A stretch of 64,000 nucleotides of DNA from the NCBI GenBank assembly GCA_002407845.1, contig DHPK01000028.1:12147-76146 (forward strand). Reading direction: 5' to 3'. The notes below the pieces were generated by a model that was not told the DNA's origin, did no database searches, and saw only the letters and a program-made list of their open reading frames with translations. A program made the translations under genes and the position numbers. Source of the stretch: Leptolinea sp. UBA5366 (GTDB lineage Bacteria; Chloroflexota; Anaerolineae; Anaerolineales; Anaerolineaceae). This document shows, piece by piece, positions 34,373 to 43,589 of this stretch (position 1 is the stretch's first letter; the number at the start of each line of letters is the position of its first letter).

Positions 34373-35020
34373 ATGAAATTAGCCAAAGAAAGACAGTTGA
34401 TCGTCGAATTTGGGAAAAAGCTTATTGATGCAGAGTTGACGACCGGATCCGGCGGAAATCTCAGTATTTTCAATCGCCAAGAAAATTTAATCGCGATCAA
34501 ACCGACCGGCATTCCATATTATTCGCTCACACCTGAAGACGTTGTTGTGATGACACCCGAAGGAGAAGTAGTCGAAAGCGATCTGCTCCCATCCAGTGAA
34601 TATCGTTTTCATCTGGCTCTATATGAAAAGCGTCCGAACGTCAACGCAGTCGTCCACACCCACCAGGTTTACGCGACAACCATTGCCTGCCTGAATATTG
34701 AGCTGCCAGCCGTTCATTATCTGATTGGCTCTTCGGGAGACAAAGTCCCGATCGCAAAATATGCGACTTACGGCACTTCGGAACTGTCAGAAAACATCAT
34801 AGCTGCAATCGGATCCTACAATGCATGTCTGATGGCGAATCACGGAATCGTCACGGTCGGAAAAACCATTTCAAATGCTTTCAATACTGCTGAAGGAATT
34901 GAGTTGGTTTCAAGGATTTATTATCAAGCGAAAAGTATGGGCGATCCGGTTATTCTAAGTGATGAAGAGATGGGCAGAGTCTGCCAGAAATTTACTACAT
35001 ATGGACAGAATAAAAAATGA
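34373..35020 (+). CDS. Class II aldolase/adducin family protein (FucA-like)
   Basis: A 215-residue zinc-dependent aldolase of the L-fuculose-1-phosphate/L-ribulose-5-phosphate group. The phosphate site is TTGSGGNLSIF (about 22-32) and KPTGIPY; the catalytic Glu is in LPSSEYRFHLALY; zinc ligands are the two His of HTHQVYAT (about 93-95) and the His in MANHGIVTVG (about 155). It would cleave a ketose 1-phosphate to DHAP and an aldehyde. RBS GGAGGC is strong. It faces a ketose-bisphosphate aldolase and a sugar importer across a terminator, so the locus probably handles one sugar type. Confidence 0.88.
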   Translation: MKLAKERQLIVEFGKKLIDAELTTGSGGNLSIFNRQENLIAIKPTGIPYYSLTPEDVVVMTPEGEVVESDLLPSSEYRFHLALYEKRPNVNAVVHTHQVYATTIACLNIELPAVHYLIGSSGDKVPIAKYATYGTSELSENIIAAIGSYNACLMANHGIVTVGKTISNAFNTAEGIELVSRIYYQAKSMGDPVILSDEEMGRVCQKFTTYGQNKK

Positions 35021-35146
35021 TCCCATCGGATCACAAATAATTCATTAGCAAAAAATGGGAATCTTTGTCTTGAGTGGTCTTGATTTGCTCGGTTTGCACT
35101 ACTTTTAGACTTTCGATCCAGAGCTGCGGGAAAATTTACTCCAACG

Positions 35147-35180
35147 AAAAAGGATTGCTGCTTGAGCAGCAATCCTTTTT
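35147..35180. terminator. Bidirectional terminator between the two aldolase genes
   Basis: Perfect 15-bp stem: aaaaaggattgctgc (35147-35161) and gcagcaatccttttt (35166-35180), tetraloop ttga. A- and T-runs on both flanks fit its place between convergent genes. Confidence 0.92.
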
Positions 35181-35193
35181 TCTTCATCAAGAA

Positions 35194-36057
35194 TTAGTAA
35201 TTTTTTGCCTGGCCAGCGTCGTTGAACAGGTCGATCTTCTGGCTGATGATCTCCTTCATCACACGGATACTGTCCTGATAAAGAATGAACGGCTCGCGGA
35301 CATGCAGGTCAGCGGCAAGCGTCTTACGCAGCTGCTGGTAGAACGGATCCTTGATATCGGAGGAAATGTTGATTTTATTGATCCCGAGTTTAACGCTTTC
35401 AGCAATTTCAGCATCCGGATTCGCGGAACCGCCATGCAAAACGAGCGGAACATCAACCCGTTTTTTGATTTCCTTCAACAGGTCCAATTTCAACTCAGGA
35501 ATGAACCCCTTCGGGTAGAGGCCGTGAGCGGTGCCGATGGCGATCGCAAGACTGTCCACGCCAGTCGCTTCAACAAATGTTGCCGCATCTTCCGGCACTG
35601 TGTAGGTGATATCATCCGCTCCGCCTTCAGTGTCGTTGCCGATCGTGCCGATGGTGCCCAGTTCGCCTTCAACTGAAATGCCGAGTGGGTGCGCCAATTC
35701 GACCACCTTACGGGTAATCTCGATGTTTTTCTCGAAGGGTTCATGTGACGCATCAATCATCACGGACGTGAATCCGGTTCGGATCGCGCGCATGATCTGC
35801 GACATTTTCGACCCGTGGTCGAGATGAATGCAAACCGGCAGGCGGGTGCTGTTCGCAGCCGCTTTACAGCTTTCGATAAAAAAGTCGCCTTGAAATTCGA
35901 GTTCATCCGGGTGAATCGCAAAAATGACCGGCGCGTTTTTCTCTTCACAAGTTTCGATGACTGCTTTCAGAATTTGCCCTGTCCCAATATTGAAAGCAGG
36001 AACCGCAAAATAGCGCTCATTTGCGACTTTCAGCAAGTCTTTCATGTTCATCAACAT
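35194..36057 (-). CDS. Class II fructose/tagatose-bisphosphate aldolase family protein
   Basis: A 287-residue zinc aldolase of the Fba/KbaY/GatY type. It starts AVPAFNIGTGQILKAV, with zinc ligands in HLDHGS (about 83-88), then EGELGTIGT, AIGTAHGLYPKG and LHGGSANPD, NKINISSDI. The exact substrate (fructose-, tagatose- or a deoxyketose bisphosphate) cannot be read. GGAGG precedes ATG 36057. A hairpin at 36143-36176 separates it from the importer genes, and TATAAT on the minus strand at 36102-36107 offers an own promoter. Confidence 0.9.
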   Translation of the reverse strand: MLMNMKDLLKVANERYFAVPAFNIGTGQILKAVIETCEEKNAPVIFAIHPDELEFQGDFFIESCKAAANSTRLPVCIHLDHGSKMSQIMRAIRTGFTSVMIDASHEPFEKNIEITRKVVELAHPLGISVEGELGTIGTIGNDTEGGADDITYTVPEDAATFVEATGVDSLAIAIGTAHGLYPKGFIPELKLDLLKEIKKRVDVPLVLHGGSANPDAEIAESVKLGINKINISSDIKDPFYQQLRKTLAADLHVREPFILYQDSIRVMKEIISQKIDLFNDAGQAKNY

Positions 36058-36101
36058 ACAATTCCTCCAGAATCTAATTAATCAATTCATTCTTGACTTA
36101 A

Positions 36102-36107
36102 ATTATA
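36102..36107 (-). promoter_or_regulatory. -10 element of the ketose-bisphosphate aldolase gene
   Basis: On the minus strand TATAAT lies 45 bases before the ATG at 36057, downstream of the importer terminator. A TTGGTC further upstream gives a 20-base spacer, so the -35 is weak. Confidence 0.4.
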
Positions 36108-36142
36108 TGGCAGATACCGAATTTATTGACCAACTCACCCAA

Positions 36143-36176
36143 AAATAAAGCGTCTCAAAATTGAGACGCTTTATTT
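36143..36176. terminator. Terminator after the sugar-binding protein gene
   Basis: Perfect 16-bp stem aaataaagcgtctcaa (36143-36158) / ttgagacgctttattt (36161-36176) with a 2-base loop. It follows the substrate-binding protein stop by about 20 bases on the minus strand. Confidence 0.85.
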
Positions 36177-36194
36177 CAAACAATCCTGCTTAAA

Positions 36195-37136
36195 TTATTT
36201 CAGATATTCATCGACATTATCGATCGTCACCAGCGTGAAAGGAACCATGACATCTTTTTCTTCGAGTTCCTTGCCAGCAATGATGTCGGGGATCAGCGCG
36301 ATCGCGGTTTTAACCTGTGCAGCGCCGTCCTGAAGAACGGTTGCGCCCAATGCGCCCTGTTTCACCATGGTCAGCGGACCGGTGTTGCCATCGACGCCGA
36401 TGCAGACGATGTCCGAGCGGTCAACTGAATTCACATATGCCTGGACTGCGGATGACATGTCATCATTGTCGCAGATAATGGCTTTAATATCGTCACCATA
36501 CTGGGTCAGGACGTCAGTTGCAAACTGGACGGCTTTATCCGCTGACCAGTCAGCCGCAAAATCACCAACGCTTTCCCATGTCGGGTCCTCAGCCAAAATA
36601 TTGAGGATTCCTTCACCGCGCTGCATCTGAGCGGAGTTTCCGACGATCCCCATCATATGGGCATATTTCCCGCCTTCCGGAACCATTTCTTTGACGTAGT
36701 TTGCCATGATCTCACCGGCTTCAACGTCGTCCGAGCCAACATAGGCTTGAGCCAATTCGTCGGTGTTGTTGGTCTTAGAGTTGACAACAACGATCGGAAT
36801 TCCAGCGTCAGCGCAGCGTGCAACAACTGGGGCGCTGCCTTCAGCTTCTGCCGGCAGGAATACAACAAAATTCGCGCCATTGTTGATTGCATCTTCGATC
36901 AGGTTCACCTGAGTGATCGGATCAGTCAGCCCATCATACAGCTGCCAGCTTTTGATAGCTCCTTCATCGACGAGAGCATCAAGAGCTTCTTTCGCCGCAC
37001 CGTTAAGGGTGGCATGGAAAGCGTCTACAGTGTTCTTCGCCAGATAAGCAACGACGATGTCTGATTCAGCGCTGACAGTCATGACCGACCCCAACAGTAA
37101 AGCAAATAACAATACGAGCAACAAAGCTTTTTTCAT
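36195..37136 (-). CDS. Sugar ABC transporter substrate-binding protein (RbsB-like)
   Basis: A 313-residue exported solute-binding protein of the periplasmic-binding-protein 1/4 family. The signal peptide ends VMTVSAES (about residue 24), without a lipobox. The two-lobed fold shows in VAYLAKNTVDAFHATLNGAA, PITQVNLIEDAINNGANFVVF, DAGIPIVVVNSKT and ICDNDDMSSAVQAYVNSV, VCIGVDGNTGPL. These match ribose/galactose/autoinducer-2 binding proteins. It is the third gene of an ATPase-permease-binding protein set on the minus strand; the sugar is unknown. Confidence 0.92.
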   Translation of the reverse strand: MKKALLLVLLFALLLGSVMTVSAESDIVVAYLAKNTVDAFHATLNGAAKEALDALVDEGAIKSWQLYDGLTDPITQVNLIEDAINNGANFVVFLPAEAEGSAPVVARCADAGIPIVVVNSKTNNTDELAQAYVGSDDVEAGEIMANYVKEMVPEGGKYAHMMGIVGNSAQMQRGEGILNILAEDPTWESVGDFAADWSADKAVQFATDVLTQYGDDIKAIICDNDDMSSAVQAYVNSVDRSDIVCIGVDGNTGPLTMVKQGALGATVLQDGAAQVKTAIALIPDIIAGKELEEKDVMVPFTLVTIDNVDEYLK

Positions 37137-37181
37137 AATTTTCTATCCTCCAATAGTTTTTAAACTCCCATCATCAGGAGC

Positions 37182-38156
37182 TTATCTTCTCTTATTGATT
37201 AAGGTATCAATCATCACCGCGCCAATGATCAGCAAACCTTTGCTGATCATCTGCCAGTAAGAACTGATCCCCAGCAGGTTCATGCCGTTATAGATCAAGC
37301 CGATGATAATGATGCCGACTAACGTTCCCGGAATTGTCGAGATTCCGCCCGCAAAGGAAGTCCCGCCGATCACACAGGCAGCGATTGCGTCAGTCTCGTA
37401 ACCTACACCGATGTTAGGCTGGGCAGCGTTAATCCGGGCGGTCATGATGATTCCGGCAATTCCAGCGCAGATCCCGCTGATTACAAACGTCCCGACGCGT
37501 GTCCAAAATACGTCCACGCCGGATGCGGTCGCCGCATTTATATTGCCGCCAACCGCGTAAACATAACGGCCGAATTTGGTCCAGTGAAGCAGAATGTATG
37601 CGATGATTGTGACGCTCAGCAGAATCAGAATCGGATACGGAATGATCCCGATTTTTCCCAATCCAATTCTGGAGAAACTGGGGTTCGCGAGGGCAAATGA
37701 ATACCCGCCGGAAATGACGTAACCCAGCCCGCGGATCACAAGCTGGCTGGCAAGCGTCACGACAAAGGGGAACATATTGAATTTTGCGATCAGCAGCCCA
37801 TTCAGCAGTCCGAATATAGCGCAGATAATGATCGAAACCAGGCTCGCCATCAAAATATTCCCGTTGTATTTCAATGTGATGCCGATGGTCGTACTGGCAA
37901 GCGCAAGCATCGAGCCAATCGAAAGATCAATTCCGCCTGCAGTGATCACGAAAACCATTCCCATCGCAAGGACGCCATTCAGCGCCACGGTCGAAAAAAC
38001 ATTCGTAATGTTGTTCAGTTTAAGAAAATTGGGCGATGTGACCGACAGCAGGACAAACATCGCGATCATGATGAATACGATGCCGTAGCGTCTTGTGAAC
38101 ATGTTGAAATCATTCTGATTCATTCCGAGGATATTTTTTCCATTTTTATCTGACAT
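37182..38156 (-). CDS. Sugar ABC transporter permease (RbsC/MglC-like)
   Basis: A 324-residue BPD_transp_2 type permease with about eight to ten membrane segments. Family landmarks are NITNVFSTVALNGVLAMGMVF, TAGGIDLSIGSMLALAS, the EAA-like VGGNINAATASGVDV and IAACVIGGTSFAGGIST. ATG 38156 (SDKNGKN) overlaps the ATPase gene end by 11 bases and has GAGGTGG upstream; a longer frame from 38222 would add an implausible Arg-rich tail inside the ATPase gene. Confidence 0.92.
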   Translation of the reverse strand: MSDKNGKNILGMNQNDFNMFTRRYGIVFIMIAMFVLLSVTSPNFLKLNNITNVFSTVALNGVLAMGMVFVITAGGIDLSIGSMLALASTTIGITLKYNGNILMASLVSIIICAIFGLLNGLLIAKFNMFPFVVTLASQLVIRGLGYVISGGYSFALANPSFSRIGLGKIGIIPYPILILLSVTIIAYILLHWTKFGRYVYAVGGNINAATASGVDVFWTRVGTFVISGICAGIAGIIMTARINAAQPNIGVGYETDAIAACVIGGTSFAGGISTIPGTLVGIIIIGLIYNGMNLLGISSYWQMISKGLLIIGAVMIDTLINKRR

Positions 38157-39714
38157 TTTCAACCACCTCATCTTTTGCACCAAATTCTTTCGCAAGAATC
38201 GTCTCCTGCGTAACGCTGCCATCCAAAATCTGTTCCCTTAAAAATTCACCGTTGATCCTGCCTTCGTGATAAATCAGGATTCTGTCGCTCATCCCCATGA
38301 TCTCCGGTAGTTCGGAAGAAATCATGATGATTGCCATTCCTTCGGCTGCAAATTCACACATCAGCGTATGAATTTCGGCTTTTGCCCCAACGTCAACGCC
38401 GCGTGTCGGCTCATCCATGATCAACACTTTCGGATCAGACATGAGCCATTTCGCAAGCACGACTTTCTGCTGATTTCCGCCGCTCAATGAAAATGCGTCT
38501 GCTTCAATGCTGGCGGCTTTCACTCTCAATTTTTCGGCATGGCTGCCGACTTCTTTCTTTTCCCGCCGCTGATCAATCAACAGCTTTTTGAATTTTTTCC
38601 TCAGATTCGGCAGAGAAATGTTTTCGCGCAGCGACCGATATAAACAGAGACCGTAATTCTTGCGATCTTCATTAATCATCGCAATTCCTTTGTTAATTGC
38701 GTCTTTGGGATTTTTGATCTGAATTTCCTGCCCCTCAAGATAGATTTTTCCGCTTGTCAGGGGATCCATCCCAAAAATCCCGCGCATGGTCTCACTGCGT
38801 CCAGAACCAACCAGTCCTGACAATCCCAGAATTTCCCCATGGCGCACTTCAAAAGAGATATCCGTAAACCCTTTCCCGGTCAGCCCTTCAACCTGGAAAG
38901 CGATCTCGCCGATCTCGCAATCTGTCTTCGGAAAAACGTTTTCAACTACCCGCCCAACCATTAATGAGATCAAGTCCTTCTGAGTCACAGCTGCCAGATC
39001 GCCCGTTCCAATAAAGCGCCCATCCCGAAAAACGGAGTAGGAATCGCAAATCTGGAAAATCTCTTCCATGCGGTGGGAGATATAAATGATCGTAACCCCC
39101 TGCTCTTTGAGATTACGAATCGTTCGAAACAGCCGTTCAGTTTCCTCACTGTCCAAGGAGGATGTCGGTTCATCCATAATGACAAGCCGGGCATTTGCAG
39201 AAACAGCCTTAATAATTTCAATCAGCTGCATCTGAGCCAGCGTTAACTCTTCCATCAAGGTGGTTGGGCTAATGGTGAAATTAAAATGCTCTAAAAGTTC
39301 AGCTGCCTTACGGTTGGTTTCTTTTTTATTCAAAAACGGAGTGCGCTTGATCGTATCCTCTCTTTTCAGAAAGATACTTTCAGCAATAGAAAGATAGGGC
39401 TCTGGGTTCAGCTCCTGATGGATCATCGAGACGCCCCATTTTGTCGCTTCCGCTGGTCCTTTGACCGAATAAGGTTTCCCCTCAAACAGAATTGTCCCTT
39501 TGTCCGCTTTATAAAGTCCGATGATGATTTTCATTAAGGTAGATTTTCCAGCGCCATTCTCGCCAAGCAGCGCATGAACCTGACCCTTTTTGACGCGGAA
39601 ATCGACATCAATCAGCGCCCGGGTTCCGCCAAAGCTTTTTGAAACATTCTGACAATCGAGGATATATTCGTATTGATGTTGATTGATTTGGGGTTGTTCA
39701 CTCAATTGATCCAC
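38146..39714 (-). CDS. Sugar ABC transporter ATP-binding protein (RbsA/MglA-like)
   Basis: A 522-residue protein with two ATPase domains in tandem. The first has GENGAGKSTLMK (about 55-66), ELTLAQMQLIEI in place of a strict LSGGQ, and IMDEPTSSLD. The second has GLVGSGRSETM, a degenerate P-loop, the signature LSGGNQQKVVLAKWL and IMDEPTRGVDVGAKAEI. This asymmetric pair is typical of RbsA/MglA. The start is uncertain: GTG 39714 overlaps the RBS, while TTG 39705 lies 5 bases after GAGGTGG. It is the first gene of the importer unit. Confidence 0.92.
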   Translation of the reverse strand: MDQLSEQPQINQHQYEYILDCQNVSKSFGGTRALIDVDFRVKKGQVHALLGENGAGKSTLMKIIIGLYKADKGTILFEGKPYSVKGPAEATKWGVSMIHQELNPEPYLSIAESIFLKREDTIKRTPFLNKKETNRKAAELLEHFNFTISPTTLMEELTLAQMQLIEIIKAVSANARLVIMDEPTSSLDSEETERLFRTIRNLKEQGVTIIYISHRMEEIFQICDSYSVFRDGRFIGTGDLAAVTQKDLISLMVGRVVENVFPKTDCEIGEIAFQVEGLTGKGFTDISFEVRHGEILGLSGLVGSGRSETMRGIFGMDPLTSGKIYLEGQEIQIKNPKDAINKGIAMINEDRKNYGLCLYRSLRENISLPNLRKKFKKLLIDQRREKKEVGSHAEKLRVKAASIEADAFSLSGGNQQKVVLAKWLMSDPKVLIMDEPTRGVDVGAKAEIHTLMCEFAAEGMAIIMISSELPEIMGMSDRILIYHEGRINGEFLREQILDGSVTQETILAKEFGAKDEVVENVR

Positions 39715-40170
39715 CTCGCATTCAATAATCAGAGCTTCTAATTATTACGTTTTAATTTATTTTATAACAAAAAACCAGTGTAGATATTTATCAGAACCAT
39801 TACAATAATCCTATTTTACATTATATTTATTTTCTATGCTGAATAATTTTGAGCCTAAAATAATTGCATCTGATCGAATTTGATCAGCTCTGTCAAAAGA
39901 TTCCCAGAAATTGAGCCTATTATTGAATTCCACTACGTTTTTTAAAAATTAATATAAATTAAATCGTATTTTTCAGTCAAAATTATGCAAAAATCATTGA
40001 ACACAGCGCTCAAAGCTGACCGGTTGTTATCATTCTTTGGCATACAAATACTATCTGCCTTGTCAGGGATTGAAAGGAATTCCAGCCAGCAGCTGGCTTT
40101 TTATAAAGTTTTTTTCGGTCTCAGACCTTTTTCAGGAAAACGCTAGAGGGGTGAATTTCAATACACGAAA
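39715..40170. promoter_or_regulatory. Control region of the sugar importer operon
   Basis: This strongly A/T-rich gap (to the nrdJ terminator) has no supported gene. It contains an 18-base inverted repeat, ctgatc-6-gatcag (39870-39887), of LacI/GntR-operator size, about 165 bases before the ATPase start, and two copies of ttgagccta at 39849-39857 and 39911-39919. Several TATAAT-like hexamers occur but no clear -35/-10 pair was found. Regulator binding is inference. Confidence 0.4.
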
Positions 40171-40194
40171 AAGAGGAGCTTTTCAGCTCCTCTT
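40171..40194 (-). terminator. Terminator after nrdJ
   Basis: A 10-bp stem aagaggagct (40171-40180) / agctcctctt (40185-40194), tetraloop, with TTTTTC following on the minus strand. It ends the nrdR-nrdJ transcript 34 bases after the nrdJ stop at 40229. Confidence 0.75.
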
Positions 40195-40228
40195 CATTTC
40201 ATCAGTCCGACAGGGGGTCTACAGGGGT

Positions 40229-42829
40229 CTAACATTCGCTGTAGCCGCAGCTGTAACACTTGCGGCAGCCTTCCTCATTGATCACAGACGCCTGCCCGCA
40301 TTCAGGGCACAAGTCGCCGATTTTCAGCATCGGACCGCTGCTTGGTTCCATCTTGCGCGCATTTTCATCTTTTTGCGATTTCTTAGGTCGGGCTTCATGT
40401 TCTTGCTCGATAATTCTTTCCCGCCGCTCTTCCAGGTATTCTGACAACACCTGAGCAAGACCGTCCGGCAGCGAGCGAACGCGACTGGCGCCAAACCCAA
40501 GGCTTCTGCCGCCGCCGATATCGTGCAGCTGATCCTGGAGATCGCTCAGCCGGCGAACCGGTTCAAGCGGCGATGCAATGCGCAGCGTGTAAGAAATCAT
40601 GCGTCCCAATGCCTCAGAGATCGCGGAAGTTTCCGACCCGGCTTTTGCAGTGTTGATAAACACCTCAAATGGCTGATGGCCTCCGTTTTCATTTATCGTT
40701 ACGAACGCTTTCCCTAACGGTGTCTCAGCCCGATAAGTGAATCCGCTCAGCGTCCGCGGCCGCGGTTTCTTCACCTCGTGCCATAACGGGATCTGCTGTT
40801 CCGTTTCAACTTTCAAATCAGCAGTCGGGATGATCCCGTCCACCGCAATTTGCTTTTCTTCAGCAGTTTTGATCGTTTCAAGAACCACTTTCTCCCTGGA
40901 ACCGGTCACATAAACCGTCGTTCCCTTGCAGCCAAGCTCCCATGCCAGCTGATAAGCAACCGCAATTTCTTCCGGCTGTGTGTTTTCAGGAAAATTGATC
41001 GTTTTGGAAAGGCTGTTGTCGACAAAAGCCTGCAAGGCAGCCTGCATGCGAACGTGTTCTTCGGCAGTGATATCGCTCGAGACCACGAATGTGCGCCGCA
41101 GTTCGGCTGGAAGGTCTTCAACGTGCTGGCAGGAACCCTTTTCCATGACCTGCTCAACCAGGCGCGCCCGGGCATCAGCGTCCAGACCGCTCTTCACCAG
41201 TGCTTTTTCGAACAAGGGGCTGGCATAAGTCAGAAGCACATCTTGGCCGTTATCGTTCATATGCCTGACATAAGCCAGAGCAAAAACCGGTTCACAGCCA
41301 TACCCTTCGCATCCTGTGACCGTCGCGATCGTTCCGGTCGGTGCGATCGTGGTCTGGGCTGCGTTGCGGATGCCATGCGCCTGAATGCCCTGGACAATTT
41401 CTTGCCAGTCAATCGCCGGACGTCCCCAATCATGTTTGTAAGGCGTAATCGGCTGCGGAGCTTCCCATTTCAACTGTTCGGGGTCATAAATCGAACCCTT
41501 GATTGCCGGGAATGCGCCGCGTTCCTGCGCAAGACGGATGCTTTCTTTCATCGAGTGGAAACGCACAAATTCCATCACCTGAGCGGCAAATTCCTGCCCA
41601 TCCTCTGATCCATAGCGGATCGAATTATTAAACATCAGATCTGCCAAGCCCATGATGCCCAATCCGATCCGGCGGGCTTTCAGAGCCGATTCTTTTAGCT
41701 GCGGAACCGCTGGCACGTAAGCGTTCGCGTCAATCACATCATCCAGAAAACGGGTCGCAGTGACGGCGCTGTTTTCAAGTTTTTCCCAATCAACCGAACC
41801 GTCCTCAAATATGTGCTGAGCCAGATTGATGGATCCCAGACAGCAATTCTCATAAGGTCCAAGCCACTGTTCACCGCATGGGTTCGTCGATTCCAATTTG
41901 TACAAATTGGGCACCGGGTTGTATTTGTTTGCACGGTCGATGAACAGCACGCCCGGCTCGCCGTTGTGGTGCGCCTGATTGACGATTAAATCAAACAGTT
42001 CGCGGGCGCGTACCGTTTTATAGACCTTGATCGGCAGACCGGCTTCGCGCGCCTGCTCGACGTCGCCGTCAAAATCTTTTGCACCTGGAGCGGATAAATC
42101 GGGATAAATCAGATCCCAGGGCTTATCCTCTTTGACAGCCTGCATGAAATCGTCGGTAATCCCGACGGAAATATTAAAATTGGTAATCGAATTCTCATTA
42201 GTTTTACAGCAGATAAAATCTTCGATATCCGGATGATCGATCCGCAGCACTGCCATATTGGCACCGCGCCGTGAACCGCCCTGAGCGACTTCGCCAAAAG
42301 CGTGATCATAAACGCGCAGAAATCCTACCGGACCGGTAGCCTGTCCGGCTGAAGATCGCACCATCATGCCTTTCGGCCGAATTCTGGAAAAGGAAACCCC
42401 GTTGCCCCCGCCAGTCTGCTGGATCAATGCGGCATCGCGCAAGGTCTGGAAAATGCCGGTTGATTTCTTTCCCATATCATCGCTGATCGGCAGAACAAAA
42501 CAGGCAGCCAGCTGCCCGAGTGGCGTTCCTGCACCGGTGAAAGTCGGAGAGTTCGGGAAAAACAGTTTATTGCTCATGAAACGATAGTAAGTTTTTGCTG
42601 TCTCTTCTACATCGCCGCTGTAATTTCTTTCCGATACAGCCACGTTGTAAGCGACCCGCCAAAACATTTCATCAATCGACTCAGCCGGATTTCCATCGGG
42701 ACCGCGCCGAACGTAACGTTTCGTGAGCACTTGAACTGAGTTGCTGGTTAAAGAAATTGAAGGCAGCCCTTCGGGGATTTGAGGGGTGATAATTTCCTCA
42801 GCATCTTTTTGTTTTTGTATTGAACTCAT
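40229..42829 (-). CDS. nrdJ: Adenosylcobalamin-dependent ribonucleotide reductase (class II)
   Basis: Reduces ribonucleotides to deoxyribonucleotides using a B12-derived radical, with or without oxygen. The 866-residue protein has the substrate region [39 protein letters not shown], the [18 protein letters not shown] block, the active-site [21 protein letters not shown], and [19 protein letters not shown]. The C-terminus is a zinc-binding CPECG...[12 protein letters not shown] tail that carries redox-active cysteines. No ATP-cone is seen at its N-terminus. It lies 12 bases after nrdR and should be under its control. Confidence 0.95.
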   Translation of the reverse strand: MSSIQKQKDAEEIITPQIPEGLPSISLTSNSVQVLTKRYVRRGPDGNPAESIDEMFWRVAYNVAVSERNYSGDVEETAKTYYRFMSNKLFFPNSPTFTGAGTPLGQLAACFVLPISDDMGKKSTGIFQTLRDAALIQQTGGGNGVSFSRIRPKGMMVRSSAGQATGPVGFLRVYDHAFGEVAQGGSRRGANMAVLRIDHPDIEDFICCKTNENSITNFNISVGITDDFMQAVKEDKPWDLIYPDLSAPGAKDFDGDVEQAREAGLPIKVYKTVRARELFDLIVNQAHHNGEPGVLFIDRANKYNPVPNLYKLESTNPCGEQWLGPYENCCLGSINLAQHIFEDGSVDWEKLENSAVTATRFLDDVIDANAYVPAVPQLKESALKARRIGLGIMGLADLMFNNSIRYGSEDGQEFAAQVMEFVRFHSMKESIRLAQERGAFPAIKGSIYDPEQLKWEAPQPITPYKHDWGRPAIDWQEIVQGIQAHGIRNAAQTTIAPTGTIATVTGCEGYGCEPVFALAYVRHMNDNGQDVLLTYASPLFEKALVKSGLDADARARLVEQVMEKGSCQHVEDLPAELRRTFVVSSDITAEEHVRMQAALQAFVDNSLSKTINFPENTQPEEIAVAYQLAWELGCKGTTVYVTGSREKVVLETIKTAEEKQIAVDGIIPTADLKVETEQQIPLWHEVKKPRPRTLSGFTYRAETPLGKAFVTINENGGHQPFEVFINTAKAGSETSAISEALGRMISYTLRIASPLEPVRRLSDLQDQLHDIGGGRSLGFGASRVRSLPDGLAQVLSEYLEERRERIIEQEHEARPKKSQKDENARKMEPSSGPMLKIGDLCPECGQASVINEEGCRKCYSCGYSEC

Positions 42830-42841
42830 TCCTCTTCCTCC

Positions 42842-43294
42842 TTAGCTTTCAGAAAGCAGACGGTCAATCTCTTTCCGAAGGGAAAGCAAATCATCCAACT
42901 GCAAATATACGATTGCGAATCGCACATAGGCGATCTGATCCAAAGATTTCAAGCCGGCAATAACCTTATCGCCGATGATGCGCGAAGAAATTTCGCGTTT
43001 CCCTTCCATCTGCAATTCTCGTTCAATATCATCCGCCAGCTGCTCAATCTTCTCAGCAGGAACCGGTCTCTTCGCACAGGCAATTCGCAAACCGCGCAGC
43101 AATTTCTCGCGGTTGAATTCCTGGCGTGAATTATCTGATTTAACAATCATAGGGATGCCGAGTATCGGTCTTTCCATCGTGTTGAAGCGCTTTCCGCAGC
43201 AGGTGCATTCCCGCCGTCGCTGGACATCATTCTGATCGCTCTTGCCTGTGTCTAAGACGCGGGTCTTCCCATCGCCACAAAAAGGACAGTTCAT
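42842..43294 (-). CDS. nrdR: Ribonucleotide reductase regulator NrdR
   Basis: Zinc-ribbon/ATP-cone repressor that senses (d)ATP and controls ribonucleotide reductase genes. The 150-residue protein has the zinc ribbon CPFCG...CTCCGKRFNT (about 3-36) and the ATP-cone MIVKSDNSRQEFNREKLLRG with RRIIGDKV-like positions (about 50-140). ATG 43294 follows GAGGAGCG and gives the standard length; the open frame up to 43384 would add 30 unrelated residues. Paired NrdR-box-like palindromes lie about 120 bases upstream. Confidence 0.95.
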   Translation of the reverse strand: MNCPFCGDGKTRVLDTGKSDQNDVQRRRECTCCGKRFNTMERPILGIPMIVKSDNSRQEFNREKLLRGLRIACAKRPVPAEKIEQLADDIERELQMEGKREISSRIIGDKVIAGLKSLDQIAYVRFAIVYLQLDDLLSLRKEIDRLLSES

Positions 43295-43411
43295 CGCTCC
43301 TCTGGTTTCATCTTCCAAAATAAAAAAGGGTGGATTCTGTTCGCCAAAGACGGGCTCCGAGTAAAAACTACCCTTTTCAGTCATTTAATTCTATTGTTAA
43401 TTGATTAACTA

Positions 43412-43460
43412 ATCACCATATATGGATGTTTCGCATATCTAAACCCCATTATATGGCGTA
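43412..43460. promoter_or_regulatory. Paired NrdR boxes
   Basis: Box 1 is centred on ccatatatgg (43416-43425, context tcaccatatatggatg); box 2 on ccattatatgg (43446-43456, context accccattatatggcgt). Both resemble the consensus acaCwAtATaTwGtgt, and their centres are about 31 bases apart, three helical turns, the spacing typical of NrdR box pairs. They lie upstream of nrdR-nrdJ, implying autoregulation. The remaining gap to 43589 is A/T-rich and empty. Confidence 0.7.
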
Positions 43461-43589
43461 AGAAATTTTAGCATGAATCTTGCAATCATACAAGGGGATT
43501 TTTTGATTTTTAACCTTAAATTTTCAAAGGGGTAAATTCCGGCTCAAATCAGTGAATAAACATACTCTGGGTGGCGGAATAACCCTCCA

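Noticed and set aside
40850..41608. Plus-strand open frame of about 250 codons
   Set aside because: Antisense to the well-supported nrdJ gene, no RBS and no recognisable domain.
43295..43589. Cobalamin riboswitch before nrdR-nrdJ
   Set aside because: No B12-box-like sequence or the expected multi-stem layout in the leader; NrdR boxes explain the control better.
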